NCBI GenBank assembly: GCA_020851375.1 | Contig: JADZCV010000025.1 | Span: forward strand, 1-64,000 | Source: Nitrospirota bacterium | Lineage (GTDB): Bacteria; Nitrospirota; 9FT-COMBO-42-15; HDB-SIOI813 | Direction of reading: 5' to 3' | Length of the DNA: 64,000 nucleotides | Shown: piece after piece, positions 8,619 through 16,990 of the stretch | Layout: every line of letters begins with the position of its first letter | How positions within the stretch are numbered: position 1 is the first letter of the stretch | Program-made: the position numbers and the translations under genes | Notes under the pieces: generated by a model | What the model saw: the letters and a program-made list of their open reading frames with translations, nothing else | Told to the model about the DNA's origin: nothing | Database searches by the model: none

Positions 8619-9204
8619 AAACGTCCCTTTCATTAACTGCAAATATTGCGCATATGAACAGATACTGCTTCTGTTTCTTCAAGCCGCCTGCAATGGCCTC
8701 CCGCTCGTAGAAATCCCGCGCTTCTGCATTCTCCACCCGCATCAGGGCACGGTAATGCGACCAGGATAGCTGCGGTGAGAAAGCTCGCGGGAATTGGCTG
8801 CCCGGCGGGGAGACTTTCTCCGCTGGCAACGATTCTCTTCCCGCTGGGGAGAGTTTCGGGGAGCAGGGCAATTCTCTTCCCAATGGGGAGAGAATTGTTA
8901 TCCGATCGTCATAGGTCATGTAAAACTGACGGAAATTCCACAGGACTGGCGCGGAAAAACCTTTGCCATACCGTTCCGTTAATTGCTTTGACAGAGTCTC
9001 CACCACCTTCTCGCCGTATTCCGCCCGCCCCTTGCCGCGCTGGATTTCCTCCACGATCTCTCGCCCAATCAGCCAGTACGCCAGCACCATGTTCGTGTTG
9101 ACCGCGCGGACGACGTTCCCCCGTGCCTGATCGAGAATCGAAACCACCCGGTCGAAGAGCGCGTCCGGTTTCACTGCCGGCGACGGCCTCTTGACTTTAC
9201 TCAT
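8587..9204 (-). CDS. Truncated DUF1016 paralogue (N-terminal domain only)
   Basis: 205-residue frame whose first 165 or so residues are a close copy of the N-terminal domain of the full DUF1016 protein encoded downstream (for example VRAVNTNMVLAYWLIGREIV is identical). Similarity stops after DFYEREAIAGG, and an unrelated tail follows that overlaps the Bro-N gene start. The PD-(D/E)xK nuclease domain is absent, so it cannot cut DNA. It might still bind the same partner as the full protein, or it may simply be a duplication relic. Its start overlaps the methyltransferase stop by 8 bases, the same overlap seen between the full copy and the helicase gene. Confidence 0.8.
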   Translation of the reverse strand: MSKVKRPSPAVKPDALFDRVVSILDQARGNVVRAVNTNMVLAYWLIGREIVEEIQRGKGRAEYGEKVVETLSKQLTERYGKGFSAPVLWNFRQFYMTYDDRITILSPLGRELPCSPKLSPAGRESLPAEKVSPPGSQFPRAFSPQLSWSHYRALMRVENAEARDFYEREAIAGGLKKQKQYLFICAIFAVNERDVYERRENFGGF

Positions 9205-9214
9205 TGCTTGCCTC
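8694..9214. repeat. Partial duplication of DUF1016 gene (partner near 7285-7771)
   Basis: This stretch matches about 7285-7771 in the same orientation, with long runs of identical DNA in the segment encoding the N-terminal domain. Similarity continues about ten bases past both start codons (TTGCCTCCAT). It ends abruptly at the AGG/GGW codons near 8694. The palindrome-filled linker is the only strongly divergent part. Confidence 0.75.
8800..8896. repeat. Palindromic mini-inserts in truncated DUF1016 gene
   Basis: Several related inverted repeats of about 26 bases follow each other. The best, at 8870-8896, has arms AATTCTCTTCCC and GGGGAGAGAATT around AAT. Another at 8831-8857 has CTCTTCCC and GGGGAGAG around GCT. 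They encode repeated SPxGRE peptides (SPLGRE, SPAGRE). The number and sequence differ from the paralogue at 7384-7450, so this linker is a hot spot for small palindromic insertions. Confidence 0.75.
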
Positions 9215-10705
9215 CATGGGGCGGATTTTCGATTCGATGAAGGTGATCTCGCCCTTTGTCAGACCGTAACGTTTGTAGAGCATGTCGTCAGTCCAACGTT
9301 TGGTCATGTCTAAGATGGGAATGAAAGCGTATGTGTCCTTCGTAATCCCATGGGAATACATGAATAAGGACATCAGGAAACGAAAGAAGCGTGTTTTCAT
9401 ATAGGCGAGCAAGTTTCGAGCCTGTGCTTCTGTAGAGTAACTTCCGATCACCAAGTAGGTTTCCGTGCAGACAGTACCAGGGAGCAAGACAACGGTCTTT
9501 GCGAGCACCCTACGTGCACCGTCTGTGCCGGGATTGCCGGCATGCTCGTGGCCAGAGCGAGACGAAATGACCTTCCACTTGTCAATCATCTCAACCCCGG
9601 CGGTGATGTCCTTTCTTTTGTACGGGCCTTCGCCTTTCTGCCAGTGCAATACGATGTCACCGGTCTTCTGTGGCTTGACATAGGTACGCAGTCCGAAGGG
9701 CTTATAGGCTGAAACTTGAGAGTTCATTCGTTTCTCATCTCTCGCCAGCACTTTTCTGATGATAGGAACCGCCTGACCGTGTCTGATGAAAATACTAAAC
9801 TCATTGAGGTGCCTTGTAGAGACAGCTTCGACGCCATTGTGCATATTTACTACTTCACACAGGCCTCTGGAATCTCTTTCCCACAGGAAGTAGCAGATGC
9901 CGCCCGCGACACTTACACCAGGAAAGACTTCCGAGGAGTCCTCAAAATCCACGATCTTGCGGATGCGGTCATCGTTAAGCATCTCGCTGCGAAACTCGTC
10001 TAACCCCTTGCCGCCTCCGAACCAGCGCGAGGGGATAATCATGGTCAGATAGCGAGGATTAAGTTTCTTGGCCTGTTGAACAAACTTCTGGTAGATGGGT
10101 GAGGCGCTTCGCCCGAAGCCGCCATCGCTCAACTGATACGGTGGATTGCCTATGATGACATCGAATTTCATTTTGAATATCTCCTCCGGATTTTTGGTGT
10201 GAATAATTTGATAGGCGTGGGTCTCCAGTTCCGAACCCCGGCCAAAGTTTTCCTCGTTAGCCCCGCAGAACGTACATCGGCCGTTCTCCCAGGCATGCTC
10301 AGTCCGCTCAAAGCAGATATTCCCCTGCGGGGTATCGAAGGCCTCGCAGACGGAGTATTTCCCGTTCGCGGTCCTGGAGCAGTACACTGACCGGCGTGAG
10401 AGCAGGGCGGTCAGTTCCGTGATGGCGAGGCCGTAGAGCTGGTTCCGGAAGATGTGGTTTATCCGCTTCTGGCGGTTGGGGATCTGCTTTTCCAGCCCTT
10501 TGTCAAGGCGTCTTGCGATCTCGCGCAGGAATACGCCGGACTTGCATCCCGGATCGAGGAACGTGGCGTCCGGGTCGCTCCAGAGGTCCGCCGGAAAGAG
10601 GTCGAGAATCCGGTTCACCAGTTGCGGCGGCGTGAATACTTCGTCGCTGCTCAGGTTGGCAATGCAGGTCAGCACATCCGGGTTGTAGCTATTGTTGCTG
10701 AACAC
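9197..10705 (-). CDS. Eco57I/TaqI-like N6-adenine DNA methyltransferase subunit
   Basis: 502-residue DNA methyltransferase. S-adenosylmethionine motif I is FLDPGCKSGVFLREIA (about 49-64) and catalytic motif IV is NPPY at 187-190, diagnostic of N6-adenine methylation. A CxxC/zinc-like insert (CTFCG, about 144-148) sits between them, and the C-terminal half should hold target recognition. Its start overlaps the end of the smaller upstream methyltransferase gene by 17 bases. Together they would methylate host DNA and so protect it from the GIY-YIG/helicase subunit in the same operon. A single-protein IIG enzyme is unlikely because no nuclease motif is visible here. Confidence 0.9.
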   Translation of the reverse strand: MFSNNSYNPDVLTCIANLSSDEVFTPPQLVNRILDLFPADLWSDPDATFLDPGCKSGVFLREIARRLDKGLEKQIPNRQKRINHIFRNQLYGLAITELTALLSRRSVYCSRTANGKYSVCEAFDTPQGNICFERTEHAWENGRCTFCGANEENFGRGSELETHAYQIIHTKNPEEIFKMKFDVIIGNPPYQLSDGGFGRSASPIYQKFVQQAKKLNPRYLTMIIPSRWFGGGKGLDEFRSEMLNDDRIRKIVDFEDSSEVFPGVSVAGGICYFLWERDSRGLCEVVNMHNGVEAVSTRHLNEFSIFIRHGQAVPIIRKVLARDEKRMNSQVSAYKPFGLRTYVKPQKTGDIVLHWQKGEGPYKRKDITAGVEMIDKWKVISSRSGHEHAGNPGTDGARRVLAKTVVLLPGTVCTETYLVIGSYSTEAQARNLLAYMKTRFFRFLMSLFMYSHGITKDTYAFIPILDMTKRWTDDMLYKRYGLTKGEITFIESKIRPMEASNE

Positions 10706-11348
10706 GGGCTATCTCCATGAAATGGACGGGCGGATACTCCTTCTCAGGAGTGGGTATGAATACGTCTTCCCCAAGATCGGAGAAGAGCGGCAGCTCCTTC
10801 ATGCCCTCGTGCTCCAGTAATCCGTGGAACGTGAAGTCGCGCCGCTTGAGCATGCTGCCGTTGAGCGGCGACCATTCCGAAAAGATGATGTATCCTGGCT
10901 TTCCTCCCACAGTCTTTAGCGTCAGGGCATCGCCCCAGATGATGTTGCGCTCCAGAATGAACCGGACCGCCTCCCGGCACTTGTCCTTCGCCCGGTTCCT
11001 GAAAAGCCGTGAGTAGAAATCGCAGTCAAACACGCTGTAAAGCCGATGCCTGCACTGACGGACGTTGTCCTCCAGAATGTCAATACCATAGACCGAGGAC
11101 ACCGCCAGTATCGCATAACGCTCAAAATCCAGTTGCGACTTGGCGTAGCGCTTTTCCACTACGGCCAGCTTCCGTTCCAGGATTACAGTCAGGAAGTTTC
11201 CGTTACCGCAAGCCGGTTCAAGAAAACGGGACTCGATGCGTTCCGTTTCCTGCTTCACAAGATCGAGCATGGCGTTGACCTCACGCCTGCCGGTCAACAC
11301 CTCGCCATGATCCGCAACCCGTTTCCTGGATATAACTTGCGATTCCAT
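10689..11348 (-). CDS. N-6 DNA methylase-like small subunit (SAM-binding)
   Basis: About 219 residues from the ATG at 11348. Motif I is RFLEPACGNGNFL (about residues 41-53), preceded by the family opening RKRVADHGEVLTGRREVNAML. No NPPY motif is present, so it is probably a non-catalytic or partner subunit of the larger methyltransferase that it overlaps by 17 bases. The open frame continues upstream to 11516, but that part matches a different family (DUF4143 ATPase C-terminus), so I treat it as a remnant, not part of this protein. First gene of the six-gene minus-strand operon. Confidence 0.82.
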   Translation of the reverse strand: MESQVISRKRVADHGEVLTGRREVNAMLDLVKQETERIESRFLEPACGNGNFLTVILERKLAVVEKRYAKSQLDFERYAILAVSSVYGIDILEDNVRQCRHRLYSVFDCDFYSRLFRNRAKDKCREAVRFILERNIIWGDALTLKTVGGKPGYIIFSEWSPLNGSMLKRRDFTFHGLLEHEGMKELPLFSDLGEDVFIPTPEKEYPPVHFMEIARVQQQ

Positions 11349-11516
11349 CAGGTGCTTTATTTTATCACAATAAGAAGTAAATGAGGATTTTTTTGGGCCG
11401 TCAGGCAGAACTTTATTATATAGACGTAGCTTTAGGATAAAATCTACTTCCATATTGTTGGATGTCCGCCAATAAAATATGTTGTATCCAAGTCCTAAGG
11501 CGCTGTTTATTGCCAT
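11349..11516 (-). pseudogene. DUF4143 ATPase C-terminal remnant fused to methylase frame
   Basis: The in-frame upstream extension of the methylase encodes LGLGYNIFYWRTSNNMEVDF, a hallmark of the C-terminal DUF4143 region of AAA ATPases (YYWR...EVDFIL). The rest of that gene is missing. It was probably broken when the restriction-modification operon or a repeat inserted; the fusion to the methylase frame looks accidental. Confidence 0.6.
11383..11433. repeat. About 50-base repeat, copy 1 (copy 2 at 16686-16738)
   Basis: GAGGATTTTTTTGGG followed by GCAGAACT, then AGACGTAGCTT, recurs in the same order and spacing at 16686-16738 with a few mismatches and small gaps. Both copies lie next to broken gene remnants. 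This could mark the end of an unrecognised mobile element, or an old recombination point flanking the 11.4-16.7 kb segment. Confidence 0.65.
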
Positions 11517-11972
11517 AGAGGGGATGCGTCAGGATATTACAGACAGAATTCAAAATCTTGACGGATTTTCCCAACATACCAATCAACGACACGAAAAAAC
11601 AGAAAAAAAGTCTATCCAATGAAAGTGATATGCAAACTTTCATACAGGAGAAACCTACCAAAGTTGCCGTCCTGCCTAAAGTGGTTCAAATGGCAAAAAA
11701 GCTTTTGTAAAGACGTTACTTACGGCAAGAAAGCCGGCATGTTCAATGTCACTGCATTAACCTTTTTACTTCCTTAATTTTTACTTCTCTGCTCCTCAAT
11801 AAGTTCCTTCTTCAAACCGTTAGTAATTGTTGGCAAGATACTTGCTATATTCTATTCGCGGACGGGATATGGATCACTGAATGATAAAAACTTTGACTGC
11901 TATAATGTATAAGTGTTGTGCTTTATTATGGACAAGTTAAACCGGTTAGAGGGATTGAACTGCTAAGGAGGA
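11517..11972. other. Intergenic region with decayed coding remnants
   Basis: No intact gene recognised. On the plus strand near 11605-11710 a short frame ends in EKPTKVAVLPKVVQMAKKLL, which looks like the tail of a lost gene. The rest is AT-rich with no clear domain. An AAGGAGG ribosome-binding site at 11965-11971 serves the next gene. Confidence 0.5.
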
Positions 11973-12857
11973 ATGCAATTGCTACAGACAAATACAGAGG
12001 CAACGGTCGATCCATCTGAACAATATCGTTATGATGTATTAAAGCGCAATATCGAGACGCATCGCATTGTCAGAGACAAATTTTCTATTCCAACGTCTGA
12101 CATGGCGTTACGACGCGTTGCAGAAAAATATGTTAAACCACAATGGGCAACTGGAAGCATCAGCAGCGTAGATGCACTTTTCATTTATGACATGGTAAGG
12201 TGCGTTCTTCCTGACACTGTTGTGGAAATTGGCACTGCATCCGGCGGTTCAACAACGGTGCTGCTCTTGTCACTGTCTGACAATGGCGTTCCGCTTGTTA
12301 ACGGGCCCGGAAGGCGGGCTGTCCACACCTTTGATATCAGCACTCATTGTTATTTTGATATGAGTTGGCCAGTTGGTTCTGCAGTATACGAATTAGTTCC
12401 TCAATTATCCGGCGGGGTTGAATTCCATAAAGGAAAGACAGCCGTTGATGCTGCAAAAATGTTTCCCGGGAAATCAATATCACTTGCGCTCATAGATGCC
12501 AATCATCGCCATCCATGGCCGACTACAGACTTGATCTGCCTACTCCCGATCTTAAAGCCAGGGGCGTGGGTTATTTTGCATGATATCAATCTTCCTGCCC
12601 TCGCAGTTGCCCACGAGCAACGCACAGGGACATCAGTGGATTGGCACGATCATGGCCCCAAGCTGCTATATGAAAACTGGCCATTTGAAAAAGTATGCGG
12701 TGTTAATGAAGGGAACAATATTGGGGCGATTCAAATACCTCATCATGAAAGATTGAGATCAGATGACATTAAAAAAATTGTTGATATACCATGGGAATCT
12801 AACATCGAGGAATCTTCACGGAGTGTTCTCGATGATTTTATGATCAATTTCTTATGA
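11973..12857 (+). CDS. Class I SAM-dependent methyltransferase (CmcI-like)
   Basis: About 294 residues. Motif I is VVEIGTASGGSTTVLL (about residues 88-103), followed by the acidic LALIDANHRHPWPTTDL and LKPGAWVILHDINLP segments, typical of Methyltransf_24/cephalosporin-hydroxylase-like enzymes often found with surface-glycan genes. The substrate is unknown. AAGGAGG ends one base before the ATG at 11973, too close for good initiation, so an in-frame TTG at 11979 with seven-base spacing may be the real start. The sulfotransferase/glycosyltransferase gene follows after a repeat, which supports a role in modifying a cell-surface sugar. Confidence 0.8.
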   Translation: MQLLQTNTEATVDPSEQYRYDVLKRNIETHRIVRDKFSIPTSDMALRRVAEKYVKPQWATGSISSVDALFIYDMVRCVLPDTVVEIGTASGGSTTVLLLSLSDNGVPLVNGPGRRAVHTFDISTHCYFDMSWPVGSAVYELVPQLSGGVEFHKGKTAVDAAKMFPGKSISLALIDANHRHPWPTTDLICLLPILKPGAWVILHDINLPALAVAHEQRTGTSVDWHDHGPKLLYENWPFEKVCGVNEGNNIGAIQIPHHERLRSDDIKKIVDIPWESNIEESSRSVLDDFMINFL

Positions 12858-12987
12858 ACGGTCATGAGCCTCTGGCTAACCAAGGTTTATGAAATCGTCA
12901 TTCCCGCGCAAGCTGGAATCCAGACCGGTGGCTTGACTCCGGATTCCAGGTTCCGTGGTAATGACAGGTATACAGAAGCATTTTGGG
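12856..12987. repeat. Dispersed palindromic repeat A, diverged copy
   Basis: Contains TCATGAGCC, then CGTCATTCCCGCGCAAGC, GGAATCCAGACCGG, and GTTCCGTGGTAATGAC. The same modules in the same order occur at 27117-27403, 55590-55845 and 55991-56187. The TCATTCCCGC and its near-complement at the other end can pair as a hairpin. No coding content seen. Confidence 0.85.
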
Positions 12988-13102
12988 ATGATGCATCTGA
13001 AATATAATTCTTTGTGTCCTTTGTGCCTTTGTGGTAAATAACATGGATTTTCAGGTGAAAGCCGGGTCTGCTATTTTCAGCAGAGCTAAATTAGGAGATA
13101 TA

Positions 13103-16100
13103 ATGATTGACAAACGTCCGATTGTAGTAATTCTTGGTATGCATAGGAGCGGAACTTCCCTCCTGACCAATTTGTTAAAAGTGCTTAATGTCGATGTAGG
13201 TAATGATCTCCTTCCTGCTGACCAATGGAATGCTGCCGGATACTTTGAATTAACCGGGATATATAAAACCCAGGACGCAATCCTTGAGAAGTTAAATCGG
13301 AGATGGGATACATTAAATGGGGTTTTGGCTTTTCCAGACAATTGGGTCAATCTTCCTGAAATTTCTCCATTGAAGGACCATCTCGCAGGTCTATTAACGA
13401 CAGAACTGGGCAAAACAGAAAACCTCTGGTGTTTCAAAGACCCTCGGACGGCTACGTTATTGCCGATGTGGACTGAAATATTTAATAGGTTAAATTTATT
13501 TCCCATTTATATCCTGGCCATTAGAAATCCTTTGGAAATTGCCGCATCTTTAAAGAAGAGAAATGGATTTTCAAATCTTCATTCGCAGTTGTTATGGCTG
13601 AAAACCAACTTAGATGCATTAAGTTATGCGGGGGATAAAATAAGGCTGGTAGTCGAATATGAAAAGTGGTTCACAAAACGTGAACAACAGAGCGAAGCTG
13701 TTTATGAGGTTCTTGCACCATACATTCCTGCTATTAGAAGAGACGAATTGTTTCAAATCTGTGGATCTGTTATAAAGGCTGAACTTTATCACGAAAAGAC
13801 CGGCAGCGAAGGGGCACTTCTGCCTTGTGTATCAGAACTTTACAGTCATTTAACCCTTGCGGCAGATCAGGGGAAATTACCTCAGGATACAATGAACGTC
13901 CTCGGTGCGGTGCAGAAGCAGATGGATATCTTAAGCTGGTGGGGAGCGGAGTTTATAAAAAAATCAGAAGCAGCAGATCATAATCCCGACCAGGATTTGA
14001 AAAAACAAAAAATAAGTAACGCTACATGTTCGTCATCAACAGTCAAGGGGGGTGACTATCCGCCCCTTCCTGTTATCACAAAATCAGATAATAAGACAAA
14101 GGCCCGTATCTGCATCGTGAGTAGTGAATTCATAGGACCGTACCGAAATGGCGGGATAGGAACAGCGAACACTTCTCTTGGTGTCGCCCTGGCAGATGCG
14201 GGTCATGATGTGACATTCCTGTTTACGCGCGGCAATGTGTGTGAAAACAAGACAATGGATTATTGGATATCTCATTATAAGAAAAAAGGGATCAGGTTTG
14301 TTCCACTGCCTGACCGTACAGCCCCTTCAGAAAAATCTCCTTCGTATTTGGTGACCGCGTACGACGTGTATTCATGGTTAAGGAATAACGAGATATTTGA
14401 CGTCATTCATTTCCATGAGATGGGCGGTATGTCCTATTATGTTTCGTTGGCAAAACGACAAGGGCTTGCATTTACTGATTCAATAATTTGTGTAGGTAAT
14501 CACAGCTCTACTCTCTGGATACGGGAGGCAAATTCAGAAGATATAACAAATTTATACGACGTAGAAATTGATTTTATTGAAAGACAGAGTGTTTTGCTGG
14601 CAGATATTTCATGGAGCCCCAGTCAGTATTTGTTCCAATGGATGAAATCGAAAGGATGGGAGCTGCCGGATAACTGTTATGTTCAACCCTATATCCTGCC
14701 CCGTTCGGCCAGACTGGCTATAGACTATAACCATACAGGAAAAAAGGAAATTAATGAGTTTGTATTTTTTGGTCGCCTCGAAACCCGCAAGGGAGTAGTG
14801 CTGTTTTGTGATGCCATAGACCGCCTGACAAGTGACAAGATATCTGAAATTAAGATAACTTTTCTTGGTCGTCATGCAATAGTAGATGGACAAAAAAGCG
14901 AAGATTACATTAAGATCCGTGCAAGGAAATGGCCATGGAAGTGGCAGATTATAAGTAATTACGACCAACCGGAAGCTATTAAGTATCTGCAGGAAGATGG
15001 TCGTCTTGCCGTCATGGCATCTCCGGTTGATAATTCACCGAATACAGTTTATGAATGTCTCGGTGCCCGGATTCCCTTCATTGCCTGTAATGCGGGAGGC
15101 ATTCCTGAGTTAATAGCTAAAGAAGATGTGGAGTCTGCATGTTTTCCGTACAATGCCCATGCAATGGCGGAAAGACTTCGCAAGGTTTTAATTGAAGGGA
15201 TTGACGTAGCACGTCCGGCAATAGATTTTTATGAGAACGAAAGGATATGGATTTCTTTTCACGAGAATCTCATTCACCAAAAAAGAGAGTTGCGAAATGA
15301 TCCGCCGGAGATTCAGCTGTCTGCCCAGCCCTTCATTAGCGTCTGTTTGACGCATTTTAACAGGGATAAGCTATTAAGACAGGCACTCGATTCTTTGAGG
15401 TCCCAGATATATCCTTATTTTGAAGTTATTTTGGTAGATGATGGTAGTACATCAGATACGAGTATTTCTTATTTAAAGTCATTAGAACCTGAGTTCAGAA
15501 AAAGAAATTGGAAACTCATCTACCAGGATAACAGATATCTTGGAAAGGCGCGCAATACTGGTGCAGGATATGCACGCGGTGATTATATCCTGTTCATGGA
15601 CGATGATAATTATGCCAAACCTCATGAACTGTCAACATTTGTTAAAGTGGCCCAAAAGACCAATGCTGACATTCTCACATCGTTTATGGATATCTTTGCA
15701 GGCGATGGGCCGCCTGATATGCAATCAACGTCTTATGAAAGATGGTTGTACACCGGAGGAGATGCCGCCAGCGGGGTCTTAAAAAATGTATTTGGTGACG
15801 CCAACGCACTGATCCGCAGGGATGCCTTCTTTGCTTTGGGTGGATTTACCGGGGATTATGGGGTTACTCATGAGGACTGGGAGTTTTTTGCAAAGGCTGT
15901 TCTGACGGGATACCGTCTTGAAGTTATTCCAGAGGCCCTCTTCTGGTATCGCCTTTCGTCTGATAGCATGATAAGAACCACAAACGGTTATAAGAATAGG
16001 ATGCGTCATATGAGGCCATATTTGAGCAATATTGACCCAAAACTGAGAAATATAGTATTGCTCCTTCATGGTCAGAACATAAGAATTCTGGAATCATACA

Positions 16101-16387
16101 GGCTTGAACAGGGCAGGAAAAATGCTGTGAATGGCGCTAAACATTTACTTAAAGTAGGTGAGAAGCTTTATACAGAAGGCAGGACAAGGGATGCCATAGA
16201 AGTGTTTATGAGGCTCACCGAGATTGTGCCGGAGAATCCTGATTGCTGGAATAATCTGGCAGTTGCCCTGTATTCTTTTGGGATGCGAGACAACTCATTG
16301 AAATGTTTTGAAAAGGCCATTGCGATAGACCCTGGATATCAGAGCAGCATAGAAAATCTAAAGATTCTTCAGGAGGCTGTTACATAA
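13103..16387 (+). CDS. Sulfotransferase-GT4-GT2-TPR fusion glycosyltransferase
   Basis: About 1094 residues with four modules. An N-terminal sulfotransferase-like domain has the PAPS loop GMHRSGTSLL (about 12-21). A GT4-type glycosyltransferase begins near residue 331 (ARICIVSSEFIGPYRNGGIG) and includes the FGRLETRKGV segment. A GT2 domain begins near 743 (SVCLTHFNRDKLLRQALDSL, VDDGST, MDDDN). TPR repeats lie near 1020-1090 (NPDCWNNLAVALYSFG). I choose the ATG at 13103, preceded by TAGGAG, over the GTG at 13031, which lies in repeat-derived sequence. It probably builds and sulphates a surface polysaccharide. Such a three-enzyme fusion is uncommon. Confidence 0.88.
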   Translation: MIDKRPIVVILGMHRSGTSLLTNLLKVLNVDVGNDLLPADQWNAAGYFELTGIYKTQDAILEKLNRRWDTLNGVLAFPDNWVNLPEISPLKDHLAGLLTTELGKTENLWCFKDPRTATLLPMWTEIFNRLNLFPIYILAIRNPLEIAASLKKRNGFSNLHSQLLWLKTNLDALSYAGDKIRLVVEYEKWFTKREQQSEAVYEVLAPYIPAIRRDELFQICGSVIKAELYHEKTGSEGALLPCVSELYSHLTLAADQGKLPQDTMNVLGAVQKQMDILSWWGAEFIKKSEAADHNPDQDLKKQKISNATCSSSTVKGGDYPPLPVITKSDNKTKARICIVSSEFIGPYRNGGIGTANTSLGVALADAGHDVTFLFTRGNVCENKTMDYWISHYKKKGIRFVPLPDRTAPSEKSPSYLVTAYDVYSWLRNNEIFDVIHFHEMGGMSYYVSLAKRQGLAFTDSIICVGNHSSTLWIREANSEDITNLYDVEIDFIERQSVLLADISWSPSQYLFQWMKSKGWELPDNCYVQPYILPRSARLAIDYNHTGKKEINEFVFFGRLETRKGVVLFCDAIDRLTSDKISEIKITFLGRHAIVDGQKSEDYIKIRARKWPWKWQIISNYDQPEAIKYLQEDGRLAVMASPVDNSPNTVYECLGARIPFIACNAGGIPELIAKEDVESACFPYNAHAMAERLRKVLIEGIDVARPAIDFYENERIWISFHENLIHQKRELRNDPPEIQLSAQPFISVCLTHFNRDKLLRQALDSLRSQIYPYFEVILVDDGSTSDTSISYLKSLEPEFRKRNWKLIYQDNRYLGKARNTGAGYARGDYILFMDDDNYAKPHELSTFVKVAQKTNADILTSFMDIFAGDGPPDMQSTSYERWLYTGGDAASGVLKNVFGDANALIRRDAFFALGGFTGDYGVTHEDWEFFAKAVLTGYRLEVIPEALFWYRLSSDSMIRTTNGYKNRMRHMRPYLSNIDPKLRNIVLLLHGQNIRILESYRLEQGRKNAVNGAKHLLKVGEKLYTEGRTRDAIEVFMRLTEIVPENPDCWNNLAVALYSFGMRDNSLKCFEKAIAIDPGYQSSIENLKILQEAVT

Positions 16388-16503
16388 TAATCCTCTGGAC
16401 GGGGCGAACGCCTTTTCAAACGATCCAGGCTGTTAAACCAGGGTTGCGCCCTCAGCCAGGCCGGGCCGTGCGAGCTCACTGATCCACCTCAGTATCTCAT
16501 CAT

Positions 16504-16671
16504 TCAACAGAATATCCGCTCAATTGGTGTTGAAGGATCCGCATAGTGTGCGTACCACAGATCAATGACGTCAATGTCGAGACGTAGGAGACTTGCGGCC
16601 AGCGCTTTACGTACATACTGCGGTTTGCCATTGATCTTGAGCGAGAACCCCAGCCTGTAGGCAGGTCCGCA
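16504..16671 (-). pseudogene. Aldo/keto reductase remnant
   Basis: A 55-codon minus-strand frame encodes [20 protein letters not shown] followed by [16 protein letters not shown], which matches the aldo/keto reductase signature (VR.A...SL.RL..D.IDLYY.H..D..TPIE). Both the N-terminal catalytic part and everything after TPIE are missing. It is a decayed gene fragment in the gap between the glycosyltransferase and the phosphate genes. Confidence 0.8.
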
Positions 16672-16685
16672 CCTGTCTCGTTATA

Positions 16686-16738
16686 GAGGATTTTTTTGGG
16701 GTGTCAAAGCAGAACTCTTTTATGCAGACGTAGCTTAT
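16686..16738. repeat. About 50-base repeat, copy 2 (copy 1 at 11383-11433)
   Basis: Shares GAGGATTTTTTTGGG, AGCAGAACT and AGACGTAGCTTA with the copy beside the methylase gene, in the same orientation. It sits immediately after the aldo/keto reductase remnant. Confidence 0.65.
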
Positions 16739-16864
16739 GGTTACCTACTCTGTATAGCGCAGGACTTTGATGACTACTCAAGAGAGATCAGGGGGCTGTG
16801 CAGCTCGTACTCTGAAAATCATATTATTACTGGCAGACACTCCGGAGAGTTATTCTTCTTGCGA

Positions 16865-16892
16865 TTGACAAGTTGTCCCGTGAGGATAAGAT
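16865..16892 (+). promoter_or_regulatory. Candidate sigma-70 promoter upstream of phosphate module
   Basis: TTGACA at 16865-16870 and TAAGAT at 16887-16892, separated by 16 bases. It precedes a 23-codon frame and the porin/pst genes. No clear Pho box was recognised nearby. Confidence 0.4.
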
Positions 16893-16918
16893 TCACATTG
16901 AAAAAGGAGGAAGAGATT

Positions 16919-16990
16919 ATGTTTTATCGCGATAAGATTATAGGATTAGACGAAAGCCCATATCGTAACAGAATCTTAACAATTCCGTAG
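16919..16990 (+). CDS. Possible 23-residue leader peptide
   Basis: ATG at 16919 follows a strong AAGGAGGA ribosome-binding site with about 7-base spacing and runs 23 codons to TAG (MFYRDKIIGLDESPYRNRIL, then TIP). It lies between a candidate promoter and the porin gene. No family is recognised. It could be a translated leader affecting downstream expression, or a chance frame with a good start. Confidence 0.35.
   Translation: MFYRDKIIGLDESPYRNRILTIP

Larger units (their letters stand above)
16388..16864. other. Gene-poor gap with gene debris and repeat
   Basis: Apart from the aldo/keto reductase remnant and the 50-base repeat at 16686-16738, a minus-strand tail near 16434-16510 encodes a frame ending ELARPGLAEGATLV, probably another fragment. 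No intact gene is seen. The pieces suggest repeated insertion and deletion at this place. Confidence 0.5.

Noticed and set aside
11416-11661. 81-residue minus-strand frame
   Set aside because: Low-complexity sequence overlapping the DUF4143 remnant in another frame; no ribosome-binding site or family.
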